In this document: positions 31,830-43,484 of the stretch, piece after piece
Numbering within the stretch: position 1 is the first letter of the stretch
How the letters are laid out: each line of letters opens with the position of its first letter
Source: Ambrosia x helenae
Lineage: Eukaryota > Streptophyta > Magnoliopsida > Asterales > Asteraceae
Assembly (NCBI GenBank): GCA_030844895.1
Contig: JAUTDX010001489.1
Location: forward strand, 1-64,000
Direction of reading: 5' to 3'
Length of the DNA: 64,000 nucleotides
Made by a program: the position numbers and the translations under genes
The notes under the pieces: model-generated
The model's input: only the letters and a program-made list of their open reading frames with translations
Told to the model about the DNA's origin: nothing
The model's database searches: none

Positions 31830-33252
31830 TTATATATATATTAATAGAAAGACAGTTCAATAGTATACTTTTTGTTTTCTTGATTTGACCACAATTGTTT
31901 GCCTTTTAATTTGACCACAATTGTTTGCCTTTGTTTACTTTTTGTTTTCTGACTTTCACCACAATTGTTTGCTTTTACTTTTAGGACACATGCTTTTAGA
32001 CAGTTAATAACAACTCACAGAAACACTTTCCTCTAATTAGACGGTGGTTCACCACTGCAACGTAACACTACACCACTGGTTAGGTCACTGCTCACAGGTT
32101 GCTGCTTCATAAGTTTTTTTTCCTTATTGCCGGAATCGTGAGGGTGCACTTTAGGTGATGGTTGTGACTGATGGTGAAACGCCTTTGTCAGCCGCTGTGA
32201 ACGTACCAGAAAACAATTCACAAAATCGGGACAAAAGTGACACTCCCCGCAGCGAAGCGTGGGGAAATTACAACTCTGGTTTATATTTAAGAAAATGACA
32301 CTTTTATTAAACTGAGTATAGTCGTGTTAAATGTGAACTGTCGAACAAAATACTTTTGCCGTCTATGAACATGGGGATGGCAAAATATAAACAAGAACCT
32401 TATCATCTCATTCATTTAAAATAAATGAATGTTCTGTTTGAAACAATAAAGTTCGACGTTATCAAACTATATAACCAAGTTTCATGATTATATGCATGCC
32501 ACATGAGTTTAAATGTAGTATCTTACACGTTATTATAATATAAGTGAGAAAATAATATATTATGAGGCGAAACGGAAAACCATGGGAGGTGATGGAGTGA
32601 GTTATGCAAGCAGCTGGATTTGCAAATAAATAAAGAATACATATTTAAAATTAAAAAAAATAGAAAAGGTGTGGATTTCTATATTTTATAACTAGGTTAT
32701 ATCCCGCAATCTTCCCGGGATGTATAAAGACAAAATACGTGTTATAATGTAGCATATAAATTAATTTATTATAAAATGAGAAAACAACAATTTTAATCAT
32801 GCGAATAAGAATGGGAATGTGTATTAAAGAGAGAATATATGTTTGGATGAGGTGCAAAGGCAGAAGCAACCATTGTAGGTCGTGATTGAGGCGGTTGTCT
32901 TGAATGTGTAGCTTTTTCAATAAATAAGATATTAAATGGTTTTTAATAATCGAAAATATATAAAGAATTAGTTAAGAAAATAAATACTAAATTAATTCCT
33001 TCGCAACGTCTTGTTCCGTACAACAAACTTTTTATAATATATTTTCTGTAAATGTTCCGTTTCTTAAAACATATTTGGTTACAATAATCAAGCTTGTGTT
33101 GTTTTGTAAATAAACATTGAATTTATTATTTAGATATATCATTTTATGTAGGTGCACAAGTATTGAAAACACTGATGAAATTGTAATAGATGCGTTGATG
33201 GGTTTGATCATCACTGTGGGCCAAGGGCCCAAGGCTCTATTGGTGTGCATGG
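31830..33252. other. Noncoding stretch with short tandem repeats and a GC hairpin
   Basis: GACCACAATTGTTTGCCTTT-like units repeat three times at 31888-31970. A hairpin CCCCGCAGCGAAGCGTGGGG at 32244-32263 is followed by CTCTGG|T at 32274-32280, which could be a Helitron 3' end (CTRR then T), but no 5' end is recognised. The rest is AT-rich with no gene. Confidence 0.45.
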
Positions 33253-33870
33253 GTCATTTTGGTTCGGTTTTTATCATTAACCGTAACCGCTAGTTCGGCT
33301 ATAGAATTTCCTTAACCATAATCATAACCAAACTTCGGTTATGGTTACTCGGTTATGGTTATTTCAGTTATTAACCAAAAAATAATTAAAACTAACTTTT
33401 GGCTAAAGTATAAAACTTAAAAGCCATTTGGTCTTAGAAAACCAGAACCTACAATGATAGACTTAGCTTGACTATTTTTTATAAGGCTATCAAGACTACA
33501 CTTTTTAGTTCTACTACCAATATGGGATCTATTTTAATAAGATATTAACAAAAAAACATACTTAAATATTTGATTACAAGTTTAATTCATCACAAAAATA
33601 GAGCATCACATCAAGATCATTTTGTTAATAACATACTTTTATTATAGTAATAAACATCTACATAGTTTATGTAAAACATAAATCTATTATATAAACTTAA
33701 AATTACAAGTTTCGTTCGGTTCGTTAGATCGGTTAACCAAAGCTTCATAACCATAACCATAACCGCTCGATTGGTTAAAGAAATTTCATAACCATACCCA
33801 TTGGTTATTTTGGTTATCGGTTAAAATAGGTTCGGTTTTTTATTATGGCGGTTAATTTGCTCACCCCTAG
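33253..33870. repeat. Low-complexity GGTTATGGTT element ending in GCTCACCCCT
   Basis: Degenerate GGTTAWGGTT / AACCATAACC motifs in both orientations at its two ends (33253-33380 and 33715-33870), with AT-rich sequence between. The right end reads TTAATTTGCTCACCCCT. This is a hAT-MITE-like arrangement. No coding capacity is seen and the left boundary is uncertain. Confidence 0.5.
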
Positions 33871-34530
33871 GCTCAACATGACGAAATACAAAAGTGCAAG
33901 ACTACAAGGTCTGTTGTAAATTTTTTAATCTAGTCTGTTTTTATAATATATCTTTTTTTTAGTGATTGCACAATTTTGTGGGTAGGAATAGGTATAGTTG
34001 TGATTTACCTTGAAAGAGAACAAGATGCCCATAACCTATGGAATGTTGATGATTTGTACATGGTCACAAAGATGCGAGAAAAAGAACACAGTAGGGGCGG
34101 CGATTGTGGGTGACGCCGAAGAGCAAAGGCGTAATGGTGACGGTGATGGTGGCGACCCTGTCTCCGGTTCAACAAGCAGTAGTGAAGGATTTCTAGCCAG
34201 AGAGAAACAAGCGATATAGTGTGTAGTAAATTATTTGTGCGGTGGCGGACTCAAGAATTATTTTCAACGGGTGCGGTTGAGAGGCTTAACCGAATGGGGT
34301 GCGGTCGAGATTTTTGCCTACAAATTACACTAAAATTTTTCTTTTAAGGGGGACGCCCGCCCCCTTGAACATCACATAGGTCCAACCATGTATTTGTGAG
34401 GTTGGGTGATAATAGTTAGAAAATGATGGTGGCTTGGATTGATAATAATTAGTAAATTGAAGATCGTCATGATTGTGAATTGATGCTAGAAATTGGTTAT
34501 GTTAGAAATTGATTACATGCTCTTTTCACT
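33871..34530. other. Spacer without recognised gene
   Basis: The plus-strand frame at 34010-34219 (63 residues after GAACAAG) has no known domain. An unidentified dispersed repeat phrase occurs at 34280-34370. Nothing else is seen. Confidence 0.4.
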
Positions 34531-34534
34531 TTGG

Positions 34535-35810
34535 CATTTATATTTTTTTATCGGCAAATTTCCTTTTTATTTCTCCAAACTATATACAAGGTTGTGTCTA
34601 GAAAGGTTCTAGCAACAACTAGTTACATTACCAAAATTCACCCAATTAAAACATGCATACAAAAGTCATGTGATCGGAACATAAAAAGCGATCCATTTCT
34701 CCCACGTCCATGTTGCATCTTTGATAGTTTAACCCATGAAAACATTGTGGCTTGTACATCCCAAATAAGTCCTTAAACATTCACCTTTTTTCTTTTGAAA
34801 ATCACCTCGTTACGCGCCTTCCATAAGCTCCAACTCCCCGCTAAAACTATCATTTGAATAAACATTCTTTTGTACGCTACGACATCAACGTGGGGACTTT
34901 GCATCACGAACTAACTTCTTGCCACAACACTGCCGCCACATAGTAAGACGTAAGTAAGTGGTCCACATCCTCCTCACTTTCTCCACATAATTCACAAGTA
35001 GTCGGGCTGCGATATATCCTTCTCCTCTTAAGTCCTTTAAGGGTCAGTAAGCGATTTTGTTCTGCTCTTCAACTGAATACAAAAAGTTTTTGTGGCACCC
35101 CTTTTTTACCCAATGGAAAGGATAAAACGGAACTGCATGCTGAGTGAGTACTTTTCTGCACAAACCAACCGAGTAACATCCATCTGGGGTATCGACCCAG
35201 GACCACGTATGGACCCGATCACAGATAGAGGTTTCAGCGATTAAAGCGCTACATTGCTGCATTTCGATCAGTTCATGCGCACCTGTTAGCGGTCTCTTCC
35301 AGTACCATCCTTGTAACCTGGTAGCAACACATGTCAACCTCACCTTTTCGATCGCAAAGAGAGCTGGAAATCGGTCCATTAAAGGCCCGTCCCCTATCCA
35401 CCAATCAATACAGAAGCGAATGTCGTGTCCATTTCCATGCTAAAACTTTAATCATGCTCCGTAGAGAAAAATTTTTATCACTAAATTCTTTTTCACCTTG
35501 CATATTTAGGACCATACCCCCGAAATTCTGGCCTTAACTGGCAGGTACGGCCCAGAGTTGGAGTTTAAATGAATAGCATCTATGACTCGTCTCCATAACG
35601 CCTCTTTTTCACATTTGTATCTCCACCACCATTTGACTAATAAACTTTCATTCATATTTGTCAAGGAACCCTGTCCCAACCCTCCTTTTTCAGTAGTTCC
35701 AATTACTCGCTCCCATGCAACAGTTGGTCTTTGCTTTGTTGTCATCTTCCCCCAAAAGAAACGTTTTCTTAGGGATTTCAATCTATCAATTATCCCGTTA
35801 GGCACTTTCT
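34535..35810 (-). pseudogene. L1-type LINE fragment, ORF2 C-terminal part
   Basis: On the minus strand: NGIIDRLKSLRKRFFWGKM, KGGLGQGSLTNMNESLLVKW, then TWSWVDTPDGCYSVGLCRKV and a zf-RVT-like region whose cysteines read CELCGESEEDVDHLL after a frame change. Past 34800 the frame continues with a KARNEVIFKRKK-type tail. It is the same family of protein as the LINE at 30365-31829 but divergent and in the opposite orientation, so it is an independent insertion. Frameshifts and stops make it nonfunctional. Both ends are indistinct. Confidence 0.78.
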
Positions 35811-36073
35811 ATAAGGAGAAGAAATAAATAGGCAAGCTGTCTAATTATTGTTAGTATTCAAGGTTAGTTTGAGGATTAATTATTGTTAGTATTCAAGGTT
35901 ACTTTAATCATTAATTATTGTTGGTATTAAATTTGTCTAGCTAACTAAATGAAATTACAATGTTGCTAACTTGAATGAATATCAAATGACAATTTTACCC
36001 ATCCAACACCCATTATATAGTAGTATAGTATATATATAAACCGTATTTATTGCTGATACATCGTTACAATATA

Positions 36074-36082
<9 letters not shown>
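35811..36082. other. Spacer with a short direct repeat
   Basis: TTAATTATTGTTAGTATTCAAGG-like phrases recur at about 35842, 35876 and 35911. No gene is seen. Confidence 0.5.

Positions 36083-36153
<71 letters not shown>
36083..36153 (+). repeat. (TAA)n microsatellite
   Basis: More than 20 uninterrupted ATA/TAA units. The poly-Tyr frame on the opposite strand is an artefact of this tract. Confidence 0.95.
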
Positions 36154-36156
<3 letters not shown>

Positions 36157-36504
36157 TAATAAATGAAAAGGGTATGACACATGGCATCAGGTGACGCCTT
36201 CCCACTCCATGATTTCCCTAAAAAAAATTCCTTTTTAATTATATTTATTAATAGTTTTATCTTTATCTTTTCCTTATCATGCCCTCATAACTTTTAAATG
36301 TTTATAACTTTTTATATGACAATTAAAAAAATGTACCAAATTAACGAGCGTTTTATTATTTTTCCAATGAGCACCATAGTGCTATATAAAAACCGAAAAA
36401 ATAAAAAACGAATTCTAGTGGGTTTTTGTACATGCTGAAAAAAAAACATAACGTGTTTAGGTAATTCATTAATCATGTATAGGCAAGTCACTAATCATGT
36501 TAAG

Positions 36505-36550
<46 letters not shown>

Positions 36551-36838
36551 TATATGATTTTGAACCTACTATTACATATAAGAACCCGCTAACTACATAA
36601 TATATTCACAGATGTACTTAGTTTGGTAAGAATCTATTTTTTTGTACTTTGATTGGTGTTGGTAGGAACATTGATTACAAAAGTTGCTAAGCCGGTTAGA
36701 TATAACCTATGATTCTTATACACCAAGTAAATCTCTAGCTGATAAGTGATAATTTTTCACCCCATCATGCGCGTCTCTTACATCAATCATCATCATGACA
36801 TGTCATTGATATTAATTTGGTTGTTTTTTTTCAGGTTC
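36154..36838. repeat. AT-rich stretch with a (TA)n tract at 36507-36547
   Basis: Contains about 20 TA units. No TA-bordered element with the shared termini is recognised on either side. Confidence 0.7.
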
Positions 36839-36930
36839 ACATCACAGCTTTAGAATGTCTTGATGAAGTGACAGAGTTGTACAGAGACTTTACTCGAGCA
36901 AGATGTGCACACGTAGAAATAGGAGTAGGT
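36839..36930 (+). other. Exon-like segment after a strong 3' splice site
   Basis: A pyrimidine run and TTTTTTTCAG precede a clean frame reading VHITALECLDEVTELYRDF and then TRARCAHVEIGV, followed by AG|GTTTTA. I do not recognise the family. It could be a stranded exon of a captured or decayed gene; no partner exon was found nearby. Confidence 0.3.
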
Positions 36931-37179
36931 TTTACGAGTTATCGAGTGTTGACCCTTTAAAAACAATCCTGAAAAAATGACCTATTCATTTTACAATACA
37001 CACATTTATCACTTCATATTAGATTTGTCTATCCCAGGAAGCACCTGAAGGATAATCAAGTATTTTATATAATATAATACTTACTAAACTAAACAAAACA
37101 AAACACTAAATGGCATCAAATATACTTATTCTTAAATATATCAGATTATTAAACTTAAAACTTCTATATATATTGGGTC
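36931..37179. other. Spacer without recognised features
   Basis: AT-rich sequence leading into repeat R copy 2. I see no gene. Confidence 0.4.
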
Positions 37180-37398
37180 AATTATCTTACACAGTGTAAC
37201 AAAAAATAAGAAGGGTGAGAATCATATAAAAAATAAAATAGATCACAAAATATAATACAGTGCTGAGAAAAAAAAGACACAATAAGACTTAGAAGACACA
37301 ATGATATAACACAAGTTCTAAAAACTACAAGATAAATATCCAAAAAATCAAAAACCTAAAAACTAAGATCATATGGTTTGATGAGACGGTGCCAATGC
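37180..37398 (+). repeat. Dispersed repeat R (copy 2), cut by gypsy element G1
   Basis: Homologous to 10879-11129. Homology stops at CCAATGC, where the G1 LTR starts at 37399. The five bases before the LTR are AATGC, the expected left target duplication of G1; its partner lies beyond the window. Confidence 0.65.
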
Positions 37399-38496
37399 TG
37401 CCACACCCTCAAATTCCACCTGCAGGGTTTTACCGCGAGGCGCATGACACACCAGGATCCAAGTCAATGGTCACAATAAATGACAACTATATGATATGAA
37501 AATAACGAAATAAAATCCAACAGTTAACGGTTAAAACGACAAATTATAGCGGAAGCAGTATAAGTTTACAACCCAAAACTCAGAGGTAAATAGTGTCAGA
37601 GTAGTTCAAATAAGTTTAATAAGTGATGCATGTGACAAACGGATGCTGTGGACTCCAGTGCATCCTAAGCCAGTGCAGCTACCTTAGTGATGTGCCTGGT
37701 TTTAGTAATTAAAAAGATGTCATTTTTCCCATCACCAGAAACTTGATGTGTTAATTTCAAAACATTGGTTTTGGGAAAAAGACTGTTTTTTACTAAACCT
37801 TTTTTCAACTGTTAAATTTTTAAGTAAACGATAAATACGTAGAAACTAAAACCAACACATAGGCAGAGAACTTGACGTGTATCACATAGCTTTCTAGGGT
37901 AAATACAGAGTATCGTATTCTAGAGAACACACTTTCCCCTACTCAACCTTTCATCAAATAACTAATCGGGTTTGAAAAGAAAAATAAAACGGAGGGGTTC
38001 TAAGAAAAATAATTTTGAAAAAGGTTTTGGGTTTTATATAATAAAAAGATAAAATAGTAGAGATAGTGGTCATGCACATCTTGGAGCCCTCCGTGTAAGT
38101 AGTTAAGTTTATTATTAGAAACAGTATTAAGTTTAATTATTTGTGAGGAGGACTAGAGTGAGCTTGAAGTGTTGACTTCTTGATAGAGAAACGGGGCCAC
38201 TATTGAGTAGTATGCTTAACATATCGATGCGCGTCCGCATGAAGGTTCACCGACTGAGCCCTGGCTTCACAGGTGCTTCCTAAACCGCGGTCAAGTCTCT
38301 GGTACTCTAACTTATCTTCTTCTTAAAATGGAGGCTTAACTTTCGACTTTGAACACCGTACACCTCCCTTAGCTCTCGCATTCCATACCGAAGGATCTCT
38401 TCTTACAGTCAGTCTTGGCAACATCTTATCCCCTAAGTTGGTTAACGGCCATGAGGACCGAAGGATCTCTCTTACAGTCAACTCAGGCAACATGTA

Positions 38497-40365
38497 TGTA
38501 AGACCCTACCCCTAAGTTGTTACAATTAGCGGATTTAAGTGGGGGTAAACATGATTTGAGCACTAGTTACCAATTATAATGTAAGTACAAAACATAATTT
38601 ATACCCAAAAACCGGATGGGGTTAAGTTTTTCAAAACAACCAAGTAGTTAATAGTAGTTAGACACAGCGGAAACAAAGTGATTTCATTCAACTAAGCTAT
38701 GTTATGGCTAGTTCCTACAAAAGAAGTTCCATAGAACGCATTCAGTTTGTTTTGATTGCTTGATCTTCCATCCGGATGTCCATCATACCTCCAACATGTC
38801 ATACATACATCGAATAAGGTTAGTTAGCATTAGAAAAGCGTTAAAATCGAAAAAACGGTCGAAAAACCCACTCTGGGCGCCCGCTCACTTCGTTTACAGA
38901 AGCTGTGCTCTCATAGCGACCTGCTGATGTTTTCTTGCTTTTCCCAGCCCAACGCTTGTTTAAGGGTGCAATTTCACTACCTCGGCCCCTACGATCGCCC
39001 CAGGTTGCTTTTACCTTGGTTTATAAACATGTAGGGATGCCTCAGGCTCTATAATCCGCATCGGGGATTGTCTACGTCTCGATCTTATACGTCAAACATA
39101 AGATATACCTGAATTGTTTATTTGACCCATTTAAAGGCCAAGATGGTGTCCACCCGACTTTAGTCCCATTTCGTCTAGATTACCATAGCCATTCGTTAAC
39201 TTATCGTGTATCGGACCTTATCTATACCTCGATGGTTTCTAGACTACAACAATAATCATTCCCATCATGAATAACTACATCAATTTCCCAAAAATCCTTA
39301 AGACTAACCTTATGTCTATTCTTTATACAAGATCATCCACTTAAGTCGTTATCATTAATACTTTGTCATCAATACATCATCAACAACATAGAGAATTATG
39401 TAAAGTGATTCATGCGGACGACATACCTCTAGACTCCCCCTATTGGCGAGTATCCAGCTTGCTTTTAACGTCCTTGACTCCACTTGATTCACCTATCTGA
39501 GCAAATCAAACTACCGTTAGAACCTATTATCAGTGTTCAATGGTATACATAACTCATACAAGTGTTCATATTATTGGATATGGTCTTCACCCAACAACTT
39601 ATCAATCCGTATTTCATTCAAGCGTTTTAACAAACAGTTGGCGGGCATATTTTGACTAGTAATTTCATAAGTTAATTCCTAGTTCTCATATCACCCTATT
39701 TCAAGCATCACAACCAAACATCAAGTTATTGTGATAATTTAGCTACATAGGTCAATAATCAAGCAATTTAGGACAAATTTTCAAATGAAGCCTTGGGGGT
39801 TTTCACCATGGGGTCGAACCCCTCCCTTACCATTATAGATGGTGTGATTTCACCCCCAATATCAACAATTGAAGCTTGTGGTTAGGAAGTTGATCTCCCC
39901 ATATTCATACAAGCTAGTATACTTCATAAATTGAAGATTTTCTCACTAATTAAGGTTAACATCAAGAACCCCATTTTTGAAGATCATCACCAAATCAAAA
40001 GATTTAACATACCTCTTGTTCAGATTTTGATGGTGATTCGTTTTAGGCAATCATGCAGGAATTTCACCTTGATTTCCCTCTTGAATTTGGAGATTTCAAT
40101 GTTTGTAGGGTGAGTGTGTGTTTGTGGTGTTTTGGTCGACTACCAAGTCTGACCATCCACCCCTATTTTGTTTTTGATAATATTACACCCCATTTTGTAG
40201 ATATGGCACTTCTAATCCATAAGTTTTTAAGTTGTCTAATTGACCACCATTTGTTCTAGACAAGCCTTAGTGCTTAGCTTATGTTTGTTTATGTAAAATA
40301 AGCCTAACCCATGTTCCAATGGATTAATATTGTTAAACATAGTTTTCGGAATTTGGGGTGTTACA
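38497..40365. mobile_element. Solo LTR Y (1869 bp) with perfect 5-bp TSD
   Basis: Starts TGTAAGACCCTACCCC and ends ATTTGGGGTGTTACA (TG...CA). Flanked by ATGTA at 38492-38496 and 40366-40370. It has no coding region, PBS or PPT inside. The near-inverted ends (TGTAA...TTACA) are common in gypsy LTRs. It is inserted in element X copy 2. Confidence 0.83.
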
Positions 40366-40762
40366 ATGTATCCCCAATGGTTAACGGTTTTGTACTAAGG
40401 AGACCTAGATATAATATTCTTGTTATATTTATCTTAGAAGTGACACTTTAATATTTATGACTTAACAAACCCAACCCATAACCTCCCGAGATGAATGAAA
40501 TCCTTAACAAAGGTGGAACATAATACTAAAGGTGTGTAATCCGAAGGTAATCCTCCCTTTGCCAAGAAAGTCATTCATTCATTTGGTAAGAACCAGAAAT
40601 GTGTCACTCAAATCTGGTCCACTTCAGAAGCCGTTGCTTAGAACCCGGTTTGGATATCAGAAGCCCGAAGGATCTGTCTCACTACCGGTTTCTTTGCCTT
40701 GGATCTAGCTCGGGACTACCAGAAGCTGATTAAACCTCTTAGTAGTTTATTAATTCAGTTAA

Positions 40763-41138
40763 GGTTGATTTTAAAGGTTTATCAAGTTAATCACTATTTG
40801 AACCTGTCACAAGATAAACAAACAAGAATTAGATAAAAAAATAACACAACAAATAACTAAAAATAAACTACAAATAGTAATAAAAGTCTACAAATCAAAG
40901 TGGGTTCGGAGATGATAGAAAGATACAACCATAGTGAATGATCAACACAAGGTTGATTTTAAAGGTTTATCAAGTTAATCACTATTTGAACCTGTCACAA
41001 GTTAAACAAACAAGAATTAGATAAAAATATAACACAACAAATAACTAAAAATAAACTACAAATAGTAATAAAAGTCTACAAATCAAAGTGGGTTCGGAGA
41101 TGATAGAAAGATACAACCATAGTGAATGATCAACACAA
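40763..41138 (+). repeat. 188-bp tandem duplication within element X copy 2
   Basis: GGTTGATTTTAAAGG at 40763 recurs at 40951. The two units (40763-40950 and 40951-41138) are almost identical, with a couple of differences (for example CACAAGATAAAC versus CACAAGTTAAAC). Copy 1 of X has this region once (about 4367-4560). Confidence 0.9.
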
Positions 41139-41232
41139 GAACATCGCTACTCATAGACAAGCCTTCCATCTCCTAGTGCTATGTATCTAATACAATCCTC
41201 ACGACCCTCGATGTTTTATTGGATGAACTACT

Positions 41233-41671
41233 TGTAGGTCCCTTTCCCTTGAGATCTTCTCTGCAATCAAACCAAACACGAATCCTAGACGCGGAATATC
41301 TTTGATCCGTGGATATCACACAAAGAACACAAGATTACTTTTAATGCTTTTCTTATTAATCGAATCACAGATAACAATTAATAAGAACTACACCGAACTT
41401 GTAATCCTAGCTAGCTCTCTCAACTCTCTATGTGTTTTCACCAACTAACTAACCAACCCCTAAAACCCCATGTATCATTTGCTTATATACATGCATCCTC
41501 ATGGGCTTTTAACTGGGCTTGTGTTGGGCTTTTACAATACTAGCTTAATTACATATTCTAGAACTAACTTAGACAAGTTCTTCTAACGACACGAACAATA
41601 TAAAGTCTTTTGTCAATAATCTCGAGCGTTTGTTTGTCCGTTTGAGTATCTGTCACAAACTTGCACCAACA
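41233..41671 (-). repeat. Copia 3' LTR (439 bp)
   Basis: TGTAGGTCCC...CACCAACA on the plus strand, i.e. TGTTGGTGCA...ACCTACA in the element's sense. It lies next to the PPT. Confidence 0.97.
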
Positions 41672-41684
41672 AACTCCCCCTTGA
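41672..41684 (-). other. Copia polypurine tract
   Basis: In element sense CAAGGGGGAGTT, directly before the 3' LTR. It primes plus-strand DNA synthesis. Confidence 0.85.
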
Positions 41685-43355
41685 CAGATGCTCTTTAAGA
41701 TTATTTTTCAAATCTCAAAGTATCTTCAATTGTCTTCCACTTGAAGTCTTTAATCTTCAACATCTTGATCTTGAGATTGTCTACCAAAGTAATTTAGAAG
41801 AACTTGGCAGATCACTTCTCTTCTTTTCTTTAACTTGTGATCTTGAGTCTTTAACAACTCTCTTATGTTCAGCATCTCTTGAGAATTAAGTAACTCTCCC
41901 TGAGAATAAGCTTGGATTGTAAAAACTTCCCCTTGAGCTCTACTCGAATGCATTACTCAATCTGAAGTCTTTTTACTCCCCTGAAACACAGAATATTTCT
42001 TCCTGTATGTATATTTCTCCCCCTGAGCTGCTAAGTCTTCTAAAATCAGCAACTGTTATTAGAACTTCAGTGTTTTGTCGTCTTCTTGTCTCTGTTTCTT
42101 CAAAAACAATTTCTTGAATCACATGAATTTGTCCAATAGGAGGTTCAGACCTCATCACGTCCATCATTATCATCAAAATATAAAACCTGTCACACTCAAC
42201 AAACTTGTAAGTAAACCATCATAATAAATATAAACTTACAAGGTATTTAAACCACCTGTGACAAAAATTGTTTTGCGGTTAAAATTCATAAGCTTTCAAA
42301 AGATATGCTGTTTTGCAAAATTTTCTAAGTGTTTTAGAAAAACAACTTTCAAAATTTTCTAAACAGTCAGATCCACCACAGAACAACCGTTTCTCGTGCG
42401 TTAAATCCCGAAGCAAAATAAAATCTTTTTGGATTTTTGGGTTTTTTTTTTTGACAAGTAAAGTAAATGAACGTAAAGACAAATTAAGTAAACTATGTAC
42501 AAACATTAAAACACTCTATTTTTGTTATAGCAAACACTGGTTAAAAGGATCATATCAGCTAGATTGAGATGTCACAGTGAGTTAATGTTCTTAACAACTT
42601 CTTAAAATGTAACACTGCATTCCAAGACGATTACCAGTATTATGTATCCACATAAACAATATAACACTTAACGATTCCAAATCCATATTAGCATTTAAGT
42701 GTATTAAACTGAATCATCTATGTTACCCACGACATGACATACCCCCGCGATCAAGTCATGCACAAAGGTTCATCGTAACAGGTGAGTAAATTGCCATTAT
42801 CCGTATTGTTTACAAGGTACGAGTCACGAAGGTGTACAGGTCTGCATATATCTGGATGCAACAAAGTGACCAAACGTGTACTCAACCAGGGTTAAGACAA
42901 ATACCATTTTATGCGGTACGAATTTTCAGCTTTAGGCATTTTTGAGTGATTGCCTTTTAGCCTTTGAGGGTTTTGGCATTTATCGTATGCTCTTTTAAGA
43001 TGTTCTGACAAAGTCTAGGTCAGCATGTATCTGGATGCAGCAAAAGACCAGTCAGATCATCCCAGATAAATTTAACAATTTAAAGACCTGAAACCTCAGA
43101 ATTTTGTAACACGCTGTCAACGCAAGATTTAAGACTATAAAATCATACGCCAATGACATGTATCCCACAGAATCAACAGTCATTAAGAATTCTATTTCAA
43201 TTAACAGACCGGATTCGTGTGTCAATTGTCTACCAGTACATCATATAATGAAGATGCAGCCACACTTAGCTTTAATTTTCTGCTCAGTTTTATTAACTGT
43301 AACAAACTCAACTGCTAATGTGCTATCATTTCCAATTAGGTACCAGATTTGCTAT

Positions 43356-43394
<39 letters not shown>

Positions 43395-43484
43395 TGAAAC
43401 CAAGCAGAAGCAAATAAAAACAAAGTAAAAACTAACTAAAAACTTAAAAACTAAAAGCTTCAGCACTAATGAGAAAACGAAAAG
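41685..43484 (-). other. Copia region between pol and the PPT
   Basis: About 1.8 kb. Two minus-strand frames (41973-42176 and 41750-41953) are Glu/Gln-rich and show no signal peptide, membrane segment or known domain, so an envelope-like gene is not supported. A poly-T run of about 34 nt lies at 43360-43393. Confidence 0.6.
43360..43393 (+). repeat. Poly-T tract (poly-A in copia sense)
   Basis: About 34 uninterrupted T residues roughly 90 bp after the pol stop in element sense. It may be a captured poly-A tail or homopolymer slippage; its length is prone to sequencing error. Confidence 0.9.

Noticed and set aside
41750..42176. Envelope-like gene after copia pol
   Set aside because: No signal peptide, transmembrane segment or long frame; two short Glu/Gln-rich frames only.
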